Shown here: in pieces, positions 1 to 9,574 of the stretch | How positions within the stretch are numbered: position 1 is the first letter of the stretch | Layout of the letters: the number at the start of each line of letters is the position of its first letter | Origin: an uncultured Rubritalea sp. | GTDB lineage: Bacteria > Verrucomicrobiota > Verrucomicrobiia > Verrucomicrobiales > Akkermansiaceae | Direction: 5' to 3' | DNA length: 61,955 bases | Assembly (NCBI GenBank): GCA_937132085.1 | Contig: CAKZNV010000202.1 | Coordinates: forward strand, 1 to 61,955 | Notes under the pieces: model-generated | Databases searched by the model: none | The model's input: the letters and a program-made list of their open reading frames with translations, nothing else | Told to the model about the DNA's origin: nothing | Made by a program: the position numbers and the translations under genes

Positions 1-51
1 GGGAGCTTGGAGTGCAACAATATTAGGTAATGATACATCTTGTGAGGTAAG

Positions 52-71
52 AGAGCGCTTTTTGGCGCTCT
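52..71. other. Small hairpin near left edge
   Basis: A perfect 7-bp stem (AGAGCGC / GCGCTCT) closes a 6-nt loop made mostly of T. It lacks a T-tract after the stem, so it is not a standard terminator on the plus strand. It may end a gene lying outside the window. Nothing else recognisable is seen in the first 135 bases. Confidence 0.35.
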
Positions 72-135
72 ATGATGTGAAATTAATATATTACAAGGGT
101 CTGTTCCTCAGTGGATAACCGCTATGACTTAACCG

Positions 136-324
136 GTGTGTGATGTTTTAGTGAAATCTAACAAGAAGTTCATGCTCACGGAAAAACCTAAGGATTTTAA
201 TGAACACCGTGCCCTCGGAGCCGAGCTAGGTATTACTAGTCCTTTAGACAAGGATATAGATAAGAACAAGGACGGGAATGCAGATGAGGGCAAGAAAAGA
301 AAGTTTACAAAACAGCAGAAATAG
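136..324 (+). CDS. Hypothetical short protein, doubtful
   Basis: This 62-codon frame opens with GTG; an internal ATG would give about 50 residues. The product is highly charged and Lys-rich. Its middle has an acidic stretch, DKDIDKNKDGNADEG, resembling a calcium-binding EF-hand or dockerin-like loop, which is common at the ends of secreted proteins in this phylum. There is no signal peptide and no Shine-Dalgarno sequence. It may be the decayed tail of a larger gene, or no gene at all. It converges on the next gene with only 8 bases between them. Confidence 0.25.
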   Translation: MCDVLVKSNKKFMLTEKPKDFNEHRALGAELGITSPLDKDIDKNKDGNADEGKKRKFTKQQK

Positions 325-332
325 TAGTTTCG

Positions 333-3300
333 CTATTCAACTTTTAATCTATGGAACGTTCTTGTGTTTGTAATTGGAGCTGGCTCTCGCATGATAATTG
401 TCTCAGTGCCGTCGTTATGATCGGTCAGTGATGTTTGAAGCATTGTTTGAGCGTCCTGCCAAGTATCTACATCTAGTGATCTTTGTAGTTTGAATTTGTA
501 TTCATATCCCTTTCTTCTTCTGTAGGTTACTGCAGAGTGTTTGTGGTTTTCGACTGTGACTGTTAGAGCCTGGATTTCACCTTTACTTAGTGGGTTTTTC
601 GGATCTGAGAGGAGTAGAAACTCACTTAAATTAGAAAACCCGTCATTATCCGGATCAGCGAAACGATCTACTATAGCTTGGTCATCACGTTCGGCATCAT
701 TGAAGTTATTGCGTAGCCAGTCATCCCAAGGAGAGTCCTCTTGGGGAACAAAATTATAGGCTTTATTGCTGATCTTTATTTCATCGATCACACCATTGAG
801 TGCCGCATATGTAGCGACTTGGCGATTTGCTATCGTAAGGGGCTTGGAGTTATTTTTAATCTCACTTAGAGTAAATTCGGAACTAGAAATTCTGACCCCA
901 TTGACAAAGAGAGAGGAGGTGTGTGTAGAGGCATTCCAAGTGCCCGCGATATGATACCAAACATCTGTGCTTAGAGCAGGGGTGGCAAAAATATTTAGCG
1001 ACGAAGTGCCATCTCCTAGCCTCCAGTGGAGGCAATTGTTGTCGTCTATATAAATTCTGTAGCCTCCTGTTGGATCATTATATTCATGTTTTTTGTCGAT
1101 AAGAAATTGTCTTTTTCCAAGCTGATTGAACTTAACCCAGCACTCCACTGTGAGACTAGGGTTACTGCCCATGGGGAAGATTTTTGCAGCATCTGCACTA
1201 GGATCGATTACCCCAGAATCAGCTGGATTATTAGCGTCTCCTGAATTGTGTAGTCCCCAGCCGAATTTTCCACCAGATGCAAATTGGGCGCTTAAGTTAG
1301 CATTTATAGAAAGAGGTTCAGGGCTGAGTTGATTATTGCTAGAATCAACTTTATCGGCGTTTACCGAGTCTCCTCCATTTTTGACCTCATTAAGGTTATT
1401 CTGATCACAGTGCCAGAGATAAATGGTGTGCGGAGAAGTCCCATCTGAAGCCTGAACCCAATCATTGTAGCCAGATCTGATGTATAGTCTCACTTCCATG
1501 GTGTCTGTATCACCATGAGAGTCTGTTACTCTTACGATAAAAGTTTTATCACCTCTCTGGCTTGGTCTTCCCGTGATGAGTCCAGCAGGGGATATATTTA
1601 CCCAAGATGGTCCGCTAGCTTTGCTATATTCTATAATATCATGCAGGTCAGGGTCAAATGCGTCTTGTGCCACCGAGCTGATATAGGATTGACCTACTTC
1701 ACCGTCAGCCTTTTTCACAAAAGAATGGAGAAATTCTGGAGGAGCATTTGTAGATGCAGCACTAGGAGCATATAGTCTGACTCTGGTGATGGAGGCTGAG
1801 ATAGCGAGGTTACTGCCAAATGGATTGAGCCTCACGTAGCGAGCTGCTCCACCTGAGAAATAATAAGTCTCATAGTTATTAGTCGTGCCTGAACTGAATC
1901 GTGTCAGCACCTTTCGCCAAGTTTCCCCATCATTCGATAGCCAGAGAGCAAATTGGTTTTGCTCCGCGTCTCCGTTGTGCCATGATATATCGATCCGGTT
2001 GACTTCCTTTACCGAGCCAAGATCGAATTTAAGCATCAAAACTTTTCGAGGTAATGAAGTTTTTGATCCATCAGAGGACCAATATGTCGAGATGTCTTCA
2101 TCGAGCACATTAGTCTCCACATGAGGTGAATTATAATGAGCTGTAGAGACATCTGAAATATTTAGTTTAGTGGTAGCCAGTTGCCCCGTGTAAAATGTGA
2201 TCGGATCACCAAATCGGCTGTAAGTCGAGGTTGGGGCTGTCGATTCAGATCGAGTTACTTTTGCTCTCACTGTGAAAGTCCCTACAGGCACGTTAGTCCA
2301 ATCCCATGTGTAGGGTGCAGTCGTGTCACTACCGAGGAATTGATTGCCATTATAGAAATCTACTTTAGTCACCAGAGATGCTATTTCCGTAGGGACGTTA
2401 GCAGTTAGGGTAATAGATCCTGTATGGGCGATTCTACTCTGATCCGCAGGATAGGAAATGGTAGCCTTCGTGTTGTCTCGCAGTGTCCACTCAGTTTTCT
2501 CTGATTCCACCCAGGATGGAGCACTCTCTATACGTTCACTTAGCTGAGCCTCATAAAGCGACTCTGGTTGCACTGGCTGATTGACTGACTCTAACAGCTT
2601 ATATTGTGGGATGCCGCCATTTGAGGTTAATAGTAGATCCGTGGAGCCATTTTCGCTAGAAAAACCTACACTGATCGGCTGAACGAAACCAGGATAACTA
2701 TTATTGTTAGATTTCCAGACAGGGTAGTCCTTGTAGGCAAAGTCTCCAGTTTGTCTGAAGTTCCACATCGTATAGTAGCCTAGATGATTTGGCTGTGCCT
2801 CAGTATCTCCAGATGCACCACGCTCGGGGTGTAGTCCACCTTGCATCTGATCGATCAAGGTAGCGTAGGGCTGGCTACCATGCCCGCTAAACTCTGAGCT
2901 TTGATGATATTTATAACGCCAAAAGGTAACTCCAGAACTCCATCTGGAAACCTCAGGGCCATGAGTGAGTAGTGCAGTGTCGTGAGCCAATCCAGCCAAG
3001 TTATGCGTGCCTCTAAGGATGATTCCACTATGTCCATTATTACCATCTATTTCGATCTGTAAAATAGAATTGGCGACACCGTCGTTCAGTAGTATTGCAT
3101 TATTCCAGTCTTGAAATCTACATCTTGTGACCCATGAGTAGGCTGTCCTGCCAAAGTCCACAGCACTCCACGCACTGTCGGCTGTATCTCCTTGATGGTG
3201 GAGGTAGGGTGCTGTCCAGTTTCCTTTAAAATAGAGATCCTCGACCCCAACTCCCTCCAGATGACCAAATGTTTTCAAGCTCCATCCATCAGCCACCACT

Positions 3301-4793
3301 ATTTCATGCTTGGTGGGTGCTATGAAGGTTACTTGATTTCCTACGATAGATTCTATTTCATGGATCTCTTGCACTTTCATTCCTTCATTATATAATCCCC
3401 AGGGCTTGTCGTCTGTCAGTTCTTTATAGGGATCCATATAGCGTTTTTGCACACTCTCGCTGGAGTTTTTCATATACAGATAGACTCTCTGTCCCTCTGA
3501 TAATTCACTCGTGCTAGCGACTGTAAATGTGCGAGTCCCACGATCTCCGCCACTGGTGACAGTAGTAATGGTATCTAGGTTACCACCACCTGGGAGAAAT
3601 GCGAAAAGTCTAGGTGTTGAATAATCAAATCCCAACGGGTTATCGTGTCGATCGTTCATGAATAGTTCAGTGCCGTCTTCACCAGAACCACTACCACGGA
3701 TTACGATATTACTTTGAGATATCCTAATACTTCCGTTATCTTCATCCTCTGGCTCTAACAGTCTGAACTTTCCCACTGGGAAGAACACTATAGCTGGAGC
3801 GCCGCTAGCCTCTGCCGCTGCGATAGTATTAATGACTGCAATACGATCAGATAGCCCATCATTAGGTATAGCCCCGTAGTTAGTTACATCATAGACTGGG
3901 TGATCCACCTTAGGGATACCACTCCTGCCAAAGTCATACCCGGCGTAAGAGAAGTCTGGAATCGTAGTTGTTTGATTGGCTGCTTTTTCACTCAAATAGG
4001 TGTTCCATGCTGGTGTGTTTGGAGCATTTTGCGTATTGAGGACGCTTGTGAAATTTGTTCCAAATCTCATTTCATCTAATAGAGCATTATCTCCTGTGGA
4101 TAGAGCTAGAGCAAAGGCTGTGACCTGAGGGAATGTTCCTCCCTCAGAGCTTGCGATGGATTGAGCTGTTCCTGCTATGTTATTTAGGTCTGTAGGGTTG
4201 AGCCAAATTTCGATTTTACCAGTCCCTGCCGGAGCTCCCAAGCCGCTAATTTTGCCTATTATTAGAGTCGTAGCACCTAACGCTGAGGAGCTAGTCGAGT
4301 TATCAGAACCCAGGCCTATTATATTGGTGGCCCATACATTGGTATTGGTAGAGTTCACTGAACATAGGGTGCTAGCTCCACTGAGAAATCTTAACTCTAT
4401 ACCGCTAAAATTCCCTTGAGTGCGCTGAATGAGATAGCTGAAATAGAGGTCACCACTGTTGACTGGGTTTGTTAAATTACGCTGGGCTACCTGAGTGCCA
4501 GTTGCTGAGCTCACCATGGTAATAGAACCAGTCTCTGTGAGGAGTGTGTTACCTATTGTGTCGGTGTAGGCTAGGCTATTGACGAAGGATGTGTAATGGG
4601 GATCTGTTGTGGTTGAAAATTTTTCAAATCCGAGCCCACCACCTTGATTAGCGATTTGGGTGCCTGGTGGATAATTTACTAGTGAAAATCCGTCATAAGC
4701 AATCTGTGTAGCTCCCACTATGCCAAACCCAAGGAAGCAAATTATGAGCACGTTTATTAGCGCTCTAAATGTGGGTTTTTTCTGATTATCCAT
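333..4793 (-). CDS. Giant secreted pectate-lyase-like multidomain protein
   Basis: A Sec signal peptide (hydrophobic core about residues 11-28) is followed by about 1,480 residues in modules. These are: an N-terminal beta-sandwich-like region seen in verrucomicrobial exported proteins (about 30-240); a right-handed beta-helix of the pectate-lyase superfamily (about 300-760), opening with the YDVTNYGAIPNDGLSD signature; an Ig-like bacterial module (about 800-880); an F5/8 type C discoidin domain (about 890-1020); a putative cadherin-like Ig domain (about 1030-1110); a LamG/concanavalin-like domain (about 1120-1340); and an acidic DPDNDGFSNLSEF calcium-type repeat leading to a C-terminal module shared with two other proteins here. 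It probably binds and cleaves an acidic polysaccharide outside the cell. The ATG at 4793 is preferred to the TTG two codons upstream. The substrate cannot be told from sequence. Confidence 0.85.
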   Translation of the reverse strand: MDNQKKPTFRALINVLIICFLGFGIVGATQIAYDGFSLVNYPPGTQIANQGGGLGFEKFSTTTDPHYTSFVNSLAYTDTIGNTLLTETGSITMVSSATGTQVAQRNLTNPVNSGDLYFSYLIQRTQGNFSGIELRFLSGASTLCSVNSTNTNVWATNIIGLGSDNSTSSSALGATTLIIGKISGLGAPAGTGKIEIWLNPTDLNNIAGTAQSIASSEGGTFPQVTAFALALSTGDNALLDEMRFGTNFTSVLNTQNAPNTPAWNTYLSEKAANQTTTIPDFSYAGYDFGRSGIPKVDHPVYDVTNYGAIPNDGLSDRIAVINTIAAAEASGAPAIVFFPVGKFRLLEPEDEDNGSIRISQSNIVIRGSGSGEDGTELFMNDRHDNPLGFDYSTPRLFAFLPGGGNLDTITTVTSGGDRGTRTFTVASTSELSEGQRVYLYMKNSSESVQKRYMDPYKELTDDKPWGLYNEGMKVQEIHEIESIVGNQVTFIAPTKHEIVVADGWSLKTFGHLEGVGVEDLYFKGNWTAPYLHHQGDTADSAWSAVDFGRTAYSWVTRCRFQDWNNAILLNDGVANSILQIEIDGNNGHSGIILRGTHNLAGLAHDTALLTHGPEVSRWSSGVTFWRYKYHQSSEFSGHGSQPYATLIDQMQGGLHPERGASGDTEAQPNHLGYYTMWNFRQTGDFAYKDYPVWKSNNNSYPGFVQPISVGFSSENGSTDLLLTSNGGIPQYKLLESVNQPVQPESLYEAQLSERIESAPSWVESEKTEWTLRDNTKATISYPADQSRIAHTGSITLTANVPTEIASLVTKVDFYNGNQFLGSDTTAPYTWDWTNVPVGTFTVRAKVTRSESTAPTSTYSRFGDPITFYTGQLATTKLNISDVSTAHYNSPHVETNVLDEDISTYWSSDGSKTSLPRKVLMLKFDLGSVKEVNRIDISWHNGDAEQNQFALWLSNDGETWRKVLTRFSSGTTNNYETYYFSGGAARYVRLNPFGSNLAISASITRVRLYAPSAASTNAPPEFLHSFVKKADGEVGQSYISSVAQDAFDPDLHDIIEYSKASGPSWVNISPAGLITGRPSQRGDKTFIVRVTDSHGDTDTMEVRLYIRSGYNDWVQASDGTSPHTIYLWHCDQNNLNEVKNGGDSVNADKVDSSNNQLSPEPLSINANLSAQFASGGKFGWGLHNSGDANNPADSGVIDPSADAAKIFPMGSNPSLTVECWVKFNQLGKRQFLIDKKHEYNDPTGGYRIYIDDNNCLHWRLGDGTSSLNIFATPALSTDVWYHIAGTWNASTHTSSLFVNGVRISSSEFTLSEIKNNSKPLTIANRQVATYAALNGVIDEIKISNKAYNFVPQEDSPWDDWLRNNFNDAERDDQAIVDRFADPDNDGFSNLSEFLLLSDPKNPLSKGEIQALTVTVENHKHSAVTYRRRKGYEYKFKLQRSLDVDTWQDAQTMLQTSLTDHNDGTETIIMREPAPITNTRTFHRLKVE

Positions 4794-4799
4794 CCTCAA

Positions 4800-5196
4800 G
4801 TTATAATTGTTAGTATAAGTGATGCAAGCATTCTAACAGAATGCGTTCCATATGTGAATCTCATATCATAATGGAATACAATTTCAGTTTTAAATGAATC
4901 CTGAATCTCTAGGGTTTTCCCAAGGTTTTTAACTTTAAGTGCTCCTGCGCCTCGATGCATTCATGGTCTTATGTTGGTCAGAATACACAGAGATTATTAG
5001 TGACTTCTCACAGAGAAATTCACCACTTCTTATCATGACTGCGCTCTGACTTTTGCCTTATCAATTAGCGTCAGTGACTCTTGGGTAAGAGTCACTGACG
5101 AAGTTGCCTTAAACCGCCGTCACGAAGACAGACTTGATCGGGTATTGACTCATAAGGTGCTATCTCGTATCTACGTGTCATTAACTGCCACATCGT
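4800..5196. other. Divergent promoter region between giant lyase and gatB
   Basis: About 400 bases separate two divergently transcribed genes. The region must hold both promoters, but I cannot assign boxes confidently. Its one clear structure is the long perfect hairpin at 5069-5100, listed separately. No coding signal is seen; a short minus-strand frame reaching 5298 lies antisense to gatB. Confidence 0.6.
5069..5100. other. Perfect 14-bp inverted repeat with 4-nt loop
   Basis: CGTCAGTGACTCTT is followed by GGGT and then by its exact reverse complement. The stem is long and GC-balanced. It has no T-run on either side, so it is more likely a regulatory hairpin or protein-binding palindrome than an intrinsic terminator. 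It lies about 97 bases before the gatB start codon. Confidence 0.7.
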
Positions 5197-6660
5197 ATGC
5201 CAAGAGAAGATTACATAGCCACAATAGGACTCGAAGTTCACTGCCAGATCACTGCTAACTCCAAGATGTTCTGCGGATGCCGTGCTGGATATGGACATGA
5301 GCCAAATACTAATGTTTGCCCCGTATGCCTAGGCCTACCGGGTGCTCTGCCAGTGCTGAACAAGCATGCTATGGAGCAGACGATCCTTGCAGGGATGTTG
5401 CTCGACTGCAGCACACCAGAAATTTCTAAGTGGGACAGAAAGAACTATTTCTACCCAGATATGCCGAAGAACTATCAGCTGACTCAGTTTGATATTCCTC
5501 TCTGCCTCGGTGGCGGTGTGCCTCTCTATGATCTAGCTTATCCTAAGGATGTGCAGAAGAAGATCCCGAATCCCGGTAAAGTCGTGAAGATGAACCGCAT
5601 TCACCTAGAGGAAGATGTGGCTAAGTCTACTCACTTTGGCAGCTATTCTACCATTGATTTTAACCGTGCAGGAACTCCGCTAATGGAGATCGTGTCTGAG
5701 GCTGATATCGACTCTGGCGATGAAGCATACGCTTACCTAAAATCACTCCAGCAGATCCTCATCTATGGCGGCATCTCTGATGCTGATATGGAAAAAGGTC
5801 AGATGCGCTGTGACGTGAACGTTTCAGTCCGACCTGTAGGAACAACTGAGCTAGGAACGAAGCTAGAGGTGAAGAACCTTAACTCGATCACGGCTGTTAG
5901 AAAGTCGATCGAATTTGAAATCCAGCGTCAGTGTGATGAGTATGATCAAGGTATAGAGCAGGTGCAGGCGACTATCCGTTGGGACGATGCTATCGGTGAA
6001 ACGGTGGTGATGAGAACGAAGGAGAACTCAGCAGATTACAGATATTTCCCAGAGCCAGATCTACTACCAGTGAACACTGGAAAGATGGTAGAGAAGATGA
6101 AAGCTCACGTCCCTGAACTGCCGCATCACAAGCGTGACCGCTTCGTGGAGCAATACTCGGTGTCTGAATACGATGCTGGAGTGCTGACTTCTGAGCGTGC
6201 GTTGGCTGATTACTTTGAGGCTGCGGCTACAGGTGCTAAGGATAGTAAAAAGGTCGCCAACTGGCTGATCAATACGGTTCTTGGTAAGCTGAACGAGACA
6301 TTCCTCAGTATCAAAGAATGCCCAGTCAATGCAACCTCTCTCAGAGAGCTAGTAGATCTCGTGGAGGCGGGAACAATTTCTAACAACCAAGCGAAGGAAG
6401 TATTCCCTGTGCTGTGGGATGAGCCGGCTAAGGCACCTGCGGACATCGCTAAATCTATGGGATTCGAGCCAGCGGATAACTCTGCTATCGAGGCTATCAT
6501 CGATGAAGTGATCGCAGCGAATCCTGATAAAGTGGCAGAGATCACTGGCGGAAACCCTAAGATGGCTAACTGGCTCACTGGACAGGTGATGAAGGCGTCT
6601 AGAGGTAAAGCGAATCCTAAGATGGTAGCTGATACAATTTCGGCAAAGCTTGGGGTTTAG
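5197..6660 (+). CDS. gatB: Asp-tRNA(Asn)/Glu-tRNA(Gln) amidotransferase subunit B
   Basis: GatB is the tRNA-binding and kinase-like subunit of the GatCAB complex. The complex amidates Glu-tRNA(Gln) and Asp-tRNA(Asn) in bacteria lacking GlnRS and/or AsnRS. The 487 residues match the family length. Visible signatures are the GLEVHCQI start, the Cys-rich CPVCLGLPGALPVLN segment (about 41-55), the MNRIHLEEDVAKS and DFNRAGTPLMEIVSE motifs of the catalytic domain, and a C-terminal YqeY-like tail domain. The ATG at 5197 starts directly at the conserved N-terminus. gatA and gatC are not neighbours, so the complex is encoded at dispersed loci. A strong terminator follows downstream. Confidence 0.97.
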   Translation: MPREDYIATIGLEVHCQITANSKMFCGCRAGYGHEPNTNVCPVCLGLPGALPVLNKHAMEQTILAGMLLDCSTPEISKWDRKNYFYPDMPKNYQLTQFDIPLCLGGGVPLYDLAYPKDVQKKIPNPGKVVKMNRIHLEEDVAKSTHFGSYSTIDFNRAGTPLMEIVSEADIDSGDEAYAYLKSLQQILIYGGISDADMEKGQMRCDVNVSVRPVGTTELGTKLEVKNLNSITAVRKSIEFEIQRQCDEYDQGIEQVQATIRWDDAIGETVVMRTKENSADYRYFPEPDLLPVNTGKMVEKMKAHVPELPHHKRDRFVEQYSVSEYDAGVLTSERALADYFEAAATGAKDSKKVANWLINTVLGKLNETFLSIKECPVNATSLRELVDLVEAGTISNNQAKEVFPVLWDEPAKAPADIAKSMGFEPADNSAIEAIIDEVIAANPDKVAEITGGNPKMANWLTGQVMKASRGKANPKMVADTISAKLGV

Positions 6661-6670
6661 GTTAATGGTG

Positions 6671-6705
6671 GCTCCGTGCTCCGTGCTCCGTGCTCCGTGC
6701 TCCGT
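6671..6705. repeat. Five tandem copies of a 7-bp unit (GCTCCGT)
   Basis: Five exact head-to-tail copies of GCTCCGT start ten bases after the gatB stop codon and run into a partial sixth. Seven is not a multiple of three, so this is non-coding. The same words (GCTCCGTGCTTC) recur in the large hairpin after clpP at 16833-16904. The array is a candidate slippage-prone marker. Confidence 0.9.
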
Positions 6706-6782
6706 GCTTGAAATCGACTTCTCTTAATGAGCTATTTACTCATTTTTGAGCTTAACGGTGATTCAACTCCGCATTTTTAACA

Positions 6783-6828
6783 CCCAGAAAACAAGATCAG
6801 CGATGGTCTGTTGTTTTCTGGGTTTTTT
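6783..6828 (+). terminator. Rho-independent terminator of gatB
   Basis: A 12-bp stem (CCCAGAAAACAA pairing with TTGTTTTCTGGG) is followed at once by six T residues. It lies about 120 bases past the gatB stop, beyond the 7-bp repeat array. Confidence 0.9.
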
Positions 6829-7015
6829 GTTATTTGCTTATTTCTAGGTTGTTATGTGTTTTTGTTTCGAGTGGGCGTGAATTTTTTTCAATAATAGTCA
6901 CTTTGTTGTTGTTATTGAGATTCGTTTGCAATAGTAGTTTCTGCGTTGTCAGTTCTGAAGCGACTAAGGGTTGCGGATCAGCTAGAGGACGAAATTTTAC
7001 AATCAATTAGAGAAT

Positions 7016-8173
7016 ATGAAAAAGAGACTAATAACAATGGCCGCAGCAGGAGCTGTAGCAGCAATAACAGGGGTAGCTTCAGCAGAGAAATCTCTTGAGC
7101 AAAGAGTAGTAGAGCTAGAGAAGCAGCTAGCGGCTAAGAATCAAGCTAGCCAGACTGGGGGTAACTCAGTAGGCGACATGAGCCTTGGTAACTTCATGAA
7201 CAAGACTACTATCGGTGGTTATGGTGAAGTTCACTACAACAACATTTCTGGCTATGATGATCAGATCGACTTCCACAGATTCGTTCTGTTCTTCGGACAC
7301 AAATTCAATGACAAGATCCGATTCAACAGTGAGTTAGAAGTTGAGCATTCTGATACAAGCAAAGCAGGTGCAGTAGAGCTAGAGCAGGCATATATCGAAA
7401 TGGATCTTGAGAACAATGTTCAAGTGCGTGCAGGTCTAATGCTAGTGCCAGTGGGAATCATCAACGAGACTCATGAGCCACCTACATTCTTCGGAGTAGA
7501 GAGAAACATCGTAGAAAACAGAATCATCCCTTCTACATGGAGAGAAGCTGGTGTGAGCGTGTCTAAGAAATTGGATAACGGATTTAGCTTCGACGGAATG
7601 ATTTCATCTGGTCTCAATGTAGCTAACACAGGTAGTAACGCAGGCAGAATCCGTAGCGGACGAACTAAGGTGTCTGAAGCTATCGCTGATTCAGCGGCAT
7701 TCACAGGAAGAGTTTCTTATGTAGGTTTTGCAGGTCTTAAATTAACAGCATTCGGCCAGCTTAACACAGACGTAGTGCAGGACGATTCAGGTAGTAAGTC
7801 TGGAGTTCTCTACGGAGCATCTGCTCAGTATCAGAATGGTGGCTTCGGTCTCCGTGCTCTCTACGCTAAGTGGGACATCGATGGTGACATCCCAGAGGCA
7901 GCTAAAGAGCAGTCAGGTTGGTATGTTGAGCCTTCCTATACTTTCGACCTCAAGGGCGGTTCTAAAGTAGGAGTTTTCGCACGTTACGCTAACACTGACT
8001 ACTACCGTGGTGGTAGCAACGAAGAGCAGATCTTCACTACAGGTGTAAACTACTGGCCTATCGACAACGTAGTATTCAAGGCAGATTACCAATTTGTAGA
8101 TGTTGACGGAGCTCGTGCTGGATCTAAGGACGATGCGAATCGTTTCAACCTAGGTGTAGGTTATCAGTTCTAG
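7016..8173 (+). CDS. Outer-membrane porin, OprO/OprP-like
   Basis: The 385-residue protein has a Sec signal peptide (cleavage near ASA-EK, about residue 24). A short N-terminal coiled coil (SLEQRVVELEKQL) follows, as in many porins of this phylum, and then alternating beta-strands rich in Tyr, Gly and Asp. It ends in the outer-membrane signature NLGVGYQF with a terminal Phe. The GYGEVHYNN and FHRFVLFFGHKFND segments resemble phosphate-selective porin-type barrels. Substrate specificity cannot be inferred. It sits just upstream of the FMN-binding/PepSY/ApbE genes and points the same way, so it may share their transcript. The Shine-Dalgarno sequence before the ATG is weak. Confidence 0.85.
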   Translation: MKKRLITMAAAGAVAAITGVASAEKSLEQRVVELEKQLAAKNQASQTGGNSVGDMSLGNFMNKTTIGGYGEVHYNNISGYDDQIDFHRFVLFFGHKFNDKIRFNSELEVEHSDTSKAGAVELEQAYIEMDLENNVQVRAGLMLVPVGIINETHEPPTFFGVERNIVENRIIPSTWREAGVSVSKKLDNGFSFDGMISSGLNVANTGSNAGRIRSGRTKVSEAIADSAAFTGRVSYVGFAGLKLTAFGQLNTDVVQDDSGSKSGVLYGASAQYQNGGFGLRALYAKWDIDGDIPEAAKEQSGWYVEPSYTFDLKGGSKVGVFARYANTDYYRGGSNEEQIFTTGVNYWPIDNVVFKADYQFVDVDGARAGSKDDANRFNLGVGYQF

Positions 8174-8210
8174 TATTTAGCACCTATGTGTGCTAGTATT
8201 TTACCACAAA

Positions 8211-8771
8211 ATGATTGGTAGCATTACTAACAAAACTCATAGCAAGCATGGAGGGCGTAACATCGTTCTCCATGCTCTTTGTGTGTTGTCAGTTCTGATG
8301 GCTACTAGCTTATCGGCCTTGGCTGATAAGGTGTATCAGTCTCCAGCTGACTTCGTGAAATCTGAGTTTGCAGGCAAGGTTCCATCACCAAGGGTGCAGA
8401 GCTTGAGCGCTGAAATGCAGAAGAGAATCGCTCAGATGAATGGCAGAAAGTATGCTGCTCAGAGAGTGCGTTATTGGTCCTCTGGATCTAAGACCGTGTA
8501 TATTTTAAATAGTATCGGCAAGACTCAACCGATTACCTGTGGCTATGTGTTAGAGGGTAAAAAACTGAGTAAAGTCAAAGTGTTAGTTTACCGTGAGAGT
8601 CATGGCGATGAAGTGTCTCGCTCGTATTTCACTAAGCAATTTAGATCACTGACTCTGAAAAAAAATGGCAAGCTGAGTCGTAAGCCAGGCAACATCGCAG
8701 GTGCGACTATGTCAGTGAGATCGCTACAGAGAATGGCTAGAGTGGCCCTTTATCTTGAGAGTAACAAATGA
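8211..8771 (+). CDS. Exported FMN-binding domain protein (flavinylation target)
   Basis: The protein has a signal peptide ending near SALA-DK and a compact domain of about 145 residues related to the FMN_bind family (RnfG/NqrC C-terminal type). The motif IAGATMS near residue 165 matches the (S/T)GA(T/S) site whose Thr carries a phosphoester-linked FMN; here Ala replaces the leading Ser/Thr. In this family ApbE attaches the FMN, and an apbE gene lies two genes downstream. I chose the ATG at 8211; a GTG lies 21 bases upstream. The stop codon overlaps the next start (ATGA), indicating translational coupling to the PepSY protein. Likely role: periplasmic electron carrier. Confidence 0.8.
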   Translation: MIGSITNKTHSKHGGRNIVLHALCVLSVLMATSLSALADKVYQSPADFVKSEFAGKVPSPRVQSLSAEMQKRIAQMNGRKYAAQRVRYWSSGSKTVYILNSIGKTQPITCGYVLEGKKLSKVKVLVYRESHGDEVSRSYFTKQFRSLTLKKNGKLSRKPGNIAGATMSVRSLQRMARVALYLESNK

Positions 8772-9574
8772 GCAAAGTAGCAAAAAGAGCTCGCGCTAAG
8801 CGTAAGAAGACTTTTAGAAAGGTGCATACCTTGCTAGGCTTCTTGGTGCTTATACCGTTGTTGAATTACACGATTACTGGTGTGCTGCTGATGCATAAAT
8901 CAGACTTTGGCCTTGATCAGAAGAGGGTGAAATCTGAATGGGTAATGAGCCAATATGGACTGACATTTGAAGAGGAACCGGAGGCTTGGCAATTCGGGTC
9001 TGAAGAGCTTGTCGCTTGGGAAGGTGAGGCTGTGTTGGATGAAACTCTAGTCGAAGTAGAGGGCGAAATTGTCGCCATGACTGGAGTTGATCGTGGTGTT
9101 TGTATCGCTACAGCGAGCAAAATATATTTTTATGGAAAAAATAGAAAACTGATTGAGACCCTAGAGTCTGGGCTGAGCCTACCAGAGGGTGAAATAGTGA
9201 GTATCTCATCGATGGATGGAATGTTGACTGTGAAATATGCTGATAAGTCAGTTAGATTTGTCGATGCTGATTTGATTGAGTATGTAGACTTTTCCCCTAG
9301 TGGAGGAAAAGAGCTCAGGTCAGGGCGTAAGGTGGAATTAGATGAAGAACAGAAGATGAAGTTTAAACAATTGATCATCGGTGAAGGTGCTCCTATGGAT
9401 CGTGTTCTGTTAGATCTGCATTCAGGTCATATTTTTAGTTGGTTTGGTAAGGTGATGGCAGATGCGTTTGCTCTAGGCATATTAGGTCTTACTTTCTCAG
9501 GTGTGGCGATCTATGTGCGTAAGAGGCGCAGGGCACAGCGAAAGGAAAATGTCGATGAACCTTCCGAAATCTAG
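8768..9574 (+). CDS. PepSY-associated transmembrane protein
   Basis: This 268-residue inner-membrane protein starts with a basic cytoplasmic tail and one membrane segment (about 20-38, TLLGFLVLIPLLNYTITG). A large, acidic, probably periplasmic domain (about 45-220) follows. It ends with the LHSGHIFSWFGK segment, a second membrane helix (about 232-250) and a basic tail. This is the layout of small PepSY_TM proteins, which in flavinylation gene clusters are proposed to pass electrons between membrane quinones or cytoplasmic donors and exported flavoproteins. His residues lie beside both helices (KVHTLLG and LHSGHI), compatible with haem or quinone chemistry, but this is inference. It overlaps both neighbours. 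Confidence 0.75.
   Translation: MSKVAKRARAKRKKTFRKVHTLLGFLVLIPLLNYTITGVLLMHKSDFGLDQKRVKSEWVMSQYGLTFEEEPEAWQFGSEELVAWEGEAVLDETLVEVEGEIVAMTGVDRGVCIATASKIYFYGKNRKLIETLESGLSLPEGEIVSISSMDGMLTVKYADKSVRFVDADLIEYVDFSPSGGKELRSGRKVELDEEQKMKFKQLIIGEGAPMDRVLLDLHSGHIFSWFGKVMADAFALGILGLTFSGVAIYVRKRRRAQRKENVDEPSEI

Noticed and set aside
100-175. Possible tRNA-like stretch (CTCAGTGGATAACCGC)
   Set aside because: It recalls a tRNA D-arm, but no acceptor stem, anticodon stem or T-loop could be matched.
6210-6578. 122-residue minus-strand frame
   Set aside because: It is the antisense of the conserved gatB C-terminal region.
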